Source of the DNA: Lachnospiraceae bacterium
GTDB taxonomy: Bacteria; Bacillota; Clostridia; Lachnospirales; Lachnospiraceae
Assembly (NCBI GenBank): GCA_017475845.1
Contig: JAFVEU010000251.1
Location: 1-8,321, forward strand
Length of the DNA: 8,321 bases
Direction of reading: 5' to 3'
This document shows, one piece after another, positions 5,106 to 8,321 of the stretch. A program made the translations under genes and the position numbers. The number at the start of each line of letters is the position of its first letter. The first letter of the stretch is position 1. The notes under the pieces were generated by a model, which saw only the letters and a list, made by a program, of their open reading frames with translations, did no database searches and was not told the origin of the DNA.

Positions 5106-6344
5106 ATGGCTTTAAGTAAGAAAACAGTTGATGATCTGAATGCAAAGGGCAGAAGAGTCCTTGTGCGCTGTGATTTTAACGTTCCCCTTAAGGGCGGCGA
5201 GATCACTGACGAGACCAGGATCAATGCAGCACTTCCCACCATAAAGAAGCTTATGGGCGACGGCGCAAAGGTGATCCTCTGCTCACACCTTGGAAAGGTT
5301 AAGTCCGCTGACGACAAGGAGGGCAAGTCCCTTGCTCCCGTAGCGGCAAAGCTTTCCGAAAAGCTGGGAAAGGACGTTAAGTTCATCGATGATGACAATG
5401 TTACCGGACAGGCTGCTACCGATGCGGTCAATGCAATGAATGACGGCGACGTAATCCTTCTTCAGAACACCAGATTCCGTCTGGATGAGGAGACCAAGCC
5501 CGAGAAGGCCGGAGAGAAGTTCGCTAAAGAGCTTTCCGAGCTGGCTGACGACTATGTATGCGACGCTTTCGGTTCGGCTCACAGAGCTCACGCTTCCGTT
5601 GCCGTTGTTACAAAGTACATCACCGAAAAGGGCGGCACAAATGCAGTAGGATACCTTATGGAGAAGGAGATAAAGTTCTTAGGCAACGCTGTTGAGAACC
5701 CCGTCCGTCCCTTCGTTGCGATCCTCGGAGGAGCCAAGGTTGCTGACAAGCTGGCAGTTATCGACAATCTCCTTAACAAGTGCGACACCCTTATCATCGG
5801 CGGCGGAATGGCTTACACCTTTGTAAAGGCCCAGGGCGGCAAGGTCGGCAATTCCCTTATCGATGACAGCAAGCTTGATTACTGCAAGGAAATGATCGCA
5901 AAGGCCGAGAAGCTTGGCAAGAAGCTGCTTCTTCCCGTTGATACCGTTGCTGCTGACGGTTTCCCGGATCCCATCGACAATCCCGATATCAAGACCGTTG
6001 TTGTAAATACCGATTCCATTCCCGATGACAAGGAAGGCCTTGACATCGGACCCGAGACCAGGAAGATCTATGCTGACGCCGTTAAGTCCGCAAAGACCGT
6101 TGTATGGAACGGCCCCATGGGGGTTTCCGAGAACCCTGTTCTCGCAGCCGGTACCGTTGCAGTTGCCGAAGCTCTTGCAGCCACAGATGCCACCACCATA
6201 ATCGGCGGCGGTGATTCTGCTGCAGCAGTAAACAACCTGGGATTCGGCGACAAGATGACCCATATCTCCACAGGCGGCGGCGCTTCCCTTGAATTCCTTG
6301 AGGGCAAGGAGCTTCCCGGAGTAATATCTGCAGACGACAAATAA
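5106..6344 (+). CDS. pgk: Phosphoglycerate kinase
   Basis: A cytosolic enzyme that transfers phosphate from 1,3-bisphosphoglycerate to ADP, yielding 3-phosphoglycerate and ATP, directly after GAPDH in glycolysis. The 412 residues make both lobes of the kinase and run slightly longer than the roughly 395 common in bacteria, through small insertions. The N-lobe has RVLVRCDFNVPL (17-28), Arg38, SHLG (60-63) and DAFGSAHRAHAS (153-164), which bind the phosphoglycerate. The C-lobe has LGGAKVADKL (207-216), IGGGMAYTF (231-239), VVWNGPMGV (332-340), GGGDSAAAV (367-375) and STGGGASLEFLEGK (388-401) for nucleotide binding. The usual LLEN is LLQN (119-122) here, which I take as family variation. Codon bias resembles gap. 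Double TAA at the end (6342-6347), with tpiA 17 bases on. Expression may be set by the hairpin upstream. Confidence 0.98.
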   Translation: MALSKKTVDDLNAKGRRVLVRCDFNVPLKGGEITDETRINAALPTIKKLMGDGAKVILCSHLGKVKSADDKEGKSLAPVAAKLSEKLGKDVKFIDDDNVTGQAATDAVNAMNDGDVILLQNTRFRLDEETKPEKAGEKFAKELSELADDYVCDAFGSAHRAHASVAVVTKYITEKGGTNAVGYLMEKEIKFLGNAVENPVRPFVAILGGAKVADKLAVIDNLLNKCDTLIIGGGMAYTFVKAQGGKVGNSLIDDSKLDYCKEMIAKAEKLGKKLLLPVDTVAADGFPDPIDNPDIKTVVVNTDSIPDDKEGLDIGPETRKIYADAVKSAKTVVWNGPMGVSENPVLAAGTVAVAEALAATDATTIIGGGDSAAAVNNLGFGDKMTHISTGGGASLEFLEGKELPGVISADDK

Positions 6345-6361
6345 TAAAGGAGAAAAGGAAT

Positions 6362-7108
6362 ATGGCCAGAAGAAGAATTATTGCCGGTAACTGGAAAATG
6401 AACAAGACACCTACCGAAGCGGTTGAGTTGGTCAATACACTTGCGGGTCTGGTGAAGAATGATGATGTGGACGTGGTTTATTGCGTACCTGCCATAGATA
6501 TAGTGCCTGTAGGGGCAGCATTGATGGGCAGCAACGTAAACCTCGGAGCCCAGAACTTCTACATCGAGGACAAGGGTGCTTTCACGGGAGAGATCTCAGC
6601 TCCCATGCTTAAGGATGCAGGCGTAAAGTATGTGATCATCGGACATTCAGAGAGAAGAGATATCTTCGGTGAGAATGATGTGATGATCAATGCCAAGGTT
6701 AAGAAGGCATTTGCTTCAGGGCTTTCACCCATTCTCTGCTGCGGTGAGTCACTCGCCTTAAGGAAAGCAGGGGTTTATAAAGAGTGGATCGCCCGTCAGA
6801 TCAAGTGGGATCTGGACGGAGTGAGCGCTGATGAAGTAAAGAAGCTTGTCATCGCCTATGAGCCTATCTGGGCTATCGGAACCGGTGAGACTGCTACTGC
6901 CGATCAGGCTGAGGAAGTCTGCAAGATGATCCGTGACCAGATTGCTGAGATGTATGACGCTGCAACTGCAGAAGAAGTACGTATCCAGTACGGCGGATCC
7001 ATGAATGCAGGAAATGCTGCAGAACTTTTGAGCAAGCCCGATATTGACGGCGGACTTATCGGCGGAGCTTCATTAAAGGAAGACTTCGGAAAGATCGTTA
7101 ACGCCTGA
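6362..7108 (+). CDS. tpiA: Triosephosphate isomerase
   Basis: Interconverts dihydroxyacetone phosphate and glyceraldehyde-3-phosphate, feeding the gap and pgk reactions; cytosolic (beta/alpha)8 barrel, normally a dimer. All catalytic residues are present: Asn10 and Lys12 in AGNWKMN (8-14), His95 in IIGHSERR (92-99), and Glu167 in AYEPIWAIGTG (165-175), which also forms the mobile lid loop. YGGSM (210-214) and GLIGGASL (231-238) bind the phosphate. The 248 residues match the usual length. The start is preceded by AGGAG (6348-6352, nine bases away) and AAGGAA (6356-6360); the 17-bp gap to pgk means one transcript. A terminator follows. The downstream neighbour is a diguanylate cyclase rather than a phosphoglycerate mutase (gpmI) or enolase gene, which often continue this cluster in Firmicutes. 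Confidence 0.98.
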   Translation: MARRRIIAGNWKMNKTPTEAVELVNTLAGLVKNDDVDVVYCVPAIDIVPVGAALMGSNVNLGAQNFYIEDKGAFTGEISAPMLKDAGVKYVIIGHSERRDIFGENDVMINAKVKKAFASGLSPILCCGESLALRKAGVYKEWIARQIKWDLDGVSADEVKKLVIAYEPIWAIGTGETATADQAEEVCKMIRDQIAEMYDAATAEEVRIQYGGSMNAGNAAELLSKPDIDGGLIGGASLKEDFGKIVNA

Positions 7109-7109
7109 A

Positions 7110-7149
7110 CCCGGATACCCGGGGGAGGAAACCGGATTTTTTTGTTTTT
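7110..7149 (+). terminator. Terminator of the pgk-tpiA transcript
   Basis: Two bases after the tpiA stop a GC-rich stretch can pair as CCCGG (7110-7114)/CCGGG (7119-7123) or as CCGG (7119-7122)/CCGG (7132-7135). The second places seven T (7137-7143) and then GTTTTT directly after the stem. The stems are short, but the T-tract is the longest in the window and the position fits the end of the operon. Confidence 0.6.
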
Positions 7150-7169
7150 CATTACTGATGCGATAAAAT
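7142..7169 (+). promoter_or_regulatory. Possible promoter of the diguanylate cyclase gene
   Basis: TTGTTT (7142-7147) and TAAAAT (7164-7169) are 16 bases apart. The start would be near 7176, only about ten bases before the ATG at 7187. The -35 lies within the T-tract of the tpiA terminator. This is a consensus match only; read-through from tpiA is an alternative. Confidence 0.35.
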
Positions 7170-7186
7170 CAGACAGTATGTGATCC

Positions 7187-8321
7187 ATGCATAGTGAAAA
7201 CAAGGGAAACAGGATAAGAAACGTTTTAAGAGCGGGAGGCATTTTCATCATATGCCTCTCCGCTTTTATTACTGTTCTGTTTTTCTTAAACAGCTATTAT
7301 AAGAATAAAAGAACGGAAAGAGCCAGGTCTCTGGGAGAGAGTGTGGAGTCAAGGCTCATAGAATATCTGGATTCCGGCATATACTGTACGGATATGCTGG
7401 ATATCATCTGCTCGGAATATGGGATAAGAAATAAGGATCAGCTGGACAAGGCCAGCAGCAGATTCATTAAGAACAGTGAAAACGTGATCAATAAGGTCAT
7501 GATCTTCAGCGGTGAAAGGCCTGACTATATCTATCCCTCAAATGTCAATCCCATATTTGTTAAGGATCTTATCAAAGAGGGAAATCCCCTGTATAAGGAT
7601 GCTCAATTTGCAAAGGAGAACAATGTAAAGAGTATCTCTGACACCTTTGACCTCTTAAGCGGGGAAAGGGTGTTTGCCATCATCCAGTCCTTTAAGGAAG
7701 GCTCCGGAGAGACCGGCTATGCCCTTGTGCTGGTGAACCTGGATATCCTTATGGAAAAGACGGGAGTCAGCTTCCTTTCGGACTACGGATACAATTACCG
7801 TCTGTACAGGACAAATCCCTCCACGGGAACCACTGAGGATCTGTCTTCCTTCGGGGAAGAGTATATCATTGATCCCGTAACTGTGGATAAGGAATTACTG
7901 GAGGGTGAGGTCTGGCACATAATGATAGACCTTAACGGAGGCTGGACCACTGCCGCGGAGAAGACTGCCTGCATTGTTACGGCTGTTGTCCTTTCGCTGC
8001 TGATCGCCTTTGTTTTCTATCTTTTCATGTCCTTAAGGAGCAGGGAAAAGGAATTGAGGAGGCTGTCCTTCTCGGATCCCCTTACCAAGGTCAGAAATTC
8101 CAGAGCCTATACGGATGCCCTTGAGGATCTTAAGGAAAGCGGAGAGGTCTTCGGGATAATATATATCGATGTCAATGATTTCAAGCATATCAACGATACC
8201 TATGGCCACCGCACAGGTGACGAGGTCCTGCATATCACTGCAGTAAGACTTGCAAATTCCATAAGAGCCGGGGACTATGTCTACAGGATCGGAGGAGACG
8301 AATTTGCCATCCTTATCCACG
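7187..8321 (+). CDS. Membrane-anchored diguanylate cyclase with extracytoplasmic sensor region, 5' part only
   Basis: Open to the right edge after 378 codons. The protein has a short cytoplasmic N-terminus, a membrane segment at about 15-37, an outside region at about 40-258, a second membrane segment at about 260-282, a short linker, and a GGDEF domain from about 293. It should make cyclic di-GMP from two GTP at the inner membrane face. Visible elements are SFSDPLTKVRNSRAY (294-308), YIDVNDFKHIND (326-337) with metal-binding Asp328, and RIGGDEFAI (367-375) with an intact GGDEF. RAGD (360-363), five residues before GGDEF, is the RxxD inhibitory site for product feedback. The outer region loosely resembles CHASE-type ligand sensors (family guess only; Cache is possible). 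The end of GGDEF and any EAL domain are outside the window. An in-frame TGA (7181-7183) makes ATG 7187 the earliest ATG; no good ribosome binding site precedes it. Confidence 0.9.
   Translation, partial: MHSENKGNRIRNVLRAGGIFIICLSAFITVLFFLNSYYKNKRTERARSLGESVESRLIEYLDSGIYCTDMLDIICSEYGIRNKDQLDKASSRFIKNSENVINKVMIFSGERPDYIYPSNVNPIFVKDLIKEGNPLYKDAQFAKENNVKSISDTFDLLSGERVFAIIQSFKEGSGETGYALVLVNLDILMEKTGVSFLSDYGYNYRLYRTNPSTGTTEDLSSFGEEYIIDPVTVDKELLEGEVWHIMIDLNGGWTTAAEKTACIVTAVVLSLLIAFVFYLFMSLRSREKELRRLSFSDPLTKVRNSRAYTDALEDLKESGEVFGIIYIDVNDFKHINDTYGHRTGDEVLHITAVRLANSIRAGDYVYRIGGDEFAILIH

Noticed and set aside
5679..6263. A 194-codon minus-strand open frame opposite pgk
   Set aside because: It is antisense to an unmistakable, strongly codon-biased pgk gene. 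The predicted protein is rich in Gly, Val and Asn with no recognisable motif, and no ribosome binding site was seen. Such frames arise from the codon bias of the sense gene.
7111..7137. CCGGAT direct repeat (7111-7116 and 7132-7137) as an attachment or insertion site
   Set aside because: Only six bases long and within the tpiA terminator, where CCGG is self-complementary; no mobile gene lies next to it.
7178..7183. Minimal frame ATG-TGA just before the diguanylate cyclase start as a regulatory start-stop
   Set aside because: It lacks a ribosome binding site and is likely chance; it only serves to show that the cyclase frame cannot extend upstream.
1..8321. A new multi-gene system, CRISPR array, prophage or integrative element
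   Set aside because: No spaced direct repeats, integrase, transposase, phage or reverse-transcriptase-like protein was seen. All long genes fall into recognised families, and only regulatory arrangements remain unexplained.

Overview
The window reads as chromosomal DNA from a Gram-positive Clostridia member, most probably a Lachnospiraceae (Butyrivibrio/Roseburia-like). This rests on recalled family resemblance: the GAPDH, PGK and TIM proteins look typical of that group, ribosome binding sites are AGGAGG-like, and short intergenic regions carry hairpin plus T-tract terminators. No tRNA, rRNA, CRISPR array, insertion sequence or phage gene was seen.

Left part (1-3708): the 3' end of a large superfamily 1 helicase gene with a C-terminal restriction-endonuclease-like domain, overlapped by 23 bp by a polytopic GT-C-type glycosyltransferase-like membrane protein. 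Facing them on the minus strand is an acyltransferase-3 (OafA-like) membrane protein. The two membrane-protein genes converge and share 63 bp of coding sequence at their 3' ends. A textbook plus-strand terminator lies about 375 bp further on, inside the acyltransferase gene, so the helicase/GT-C transcript probably carries a long antisense tail.

Middle part (3709-7149): a compact intergenic region with what look like divergent promoters, whose -35 hexamers sit in the two arms of a perfect 10-bp inverted repeat. Then come the triose-phosphate genes of lower glycolysis in order: gap (GAPDH), pgk (phosphoglycerate kinase) and tpiA (triosephosphate isomerase). The gap leader can fold in competing ways. 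The gap-pgk spacer holds three hairpins, the last a strong terminator-like one directly before the pgk ribosome binding site, suggesting attenuation or processing that sets different levels of gap versus pgk-tpiA. pgk and tpiA are 17 bp apart and surely co-transcribed. Together the three enzymes interconvert dihydroxyacetone phosphate, glyceraldehyde-3-phosphate, 1,3-bisphosphoglycerate and 3-phosphoglycerate, producing NADH and ATP.

Right part (7150-8321): a membrane-anchored diguanylate cyclase with an extracytoplasmic sensor region, cut by the window edge after its GGDEF motif. Its probable promoter overlaps the tpiA terminator T-tract.

Overall the gene content is ordinary housekeeping and envelope/signalling material. 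I do not see a convincing undescribed multi-gene system. The more interesting signals are regulatory: the antisense terminator, the shared-repeat divergent promoters, the gap leader and the gap-pgk hairpin.
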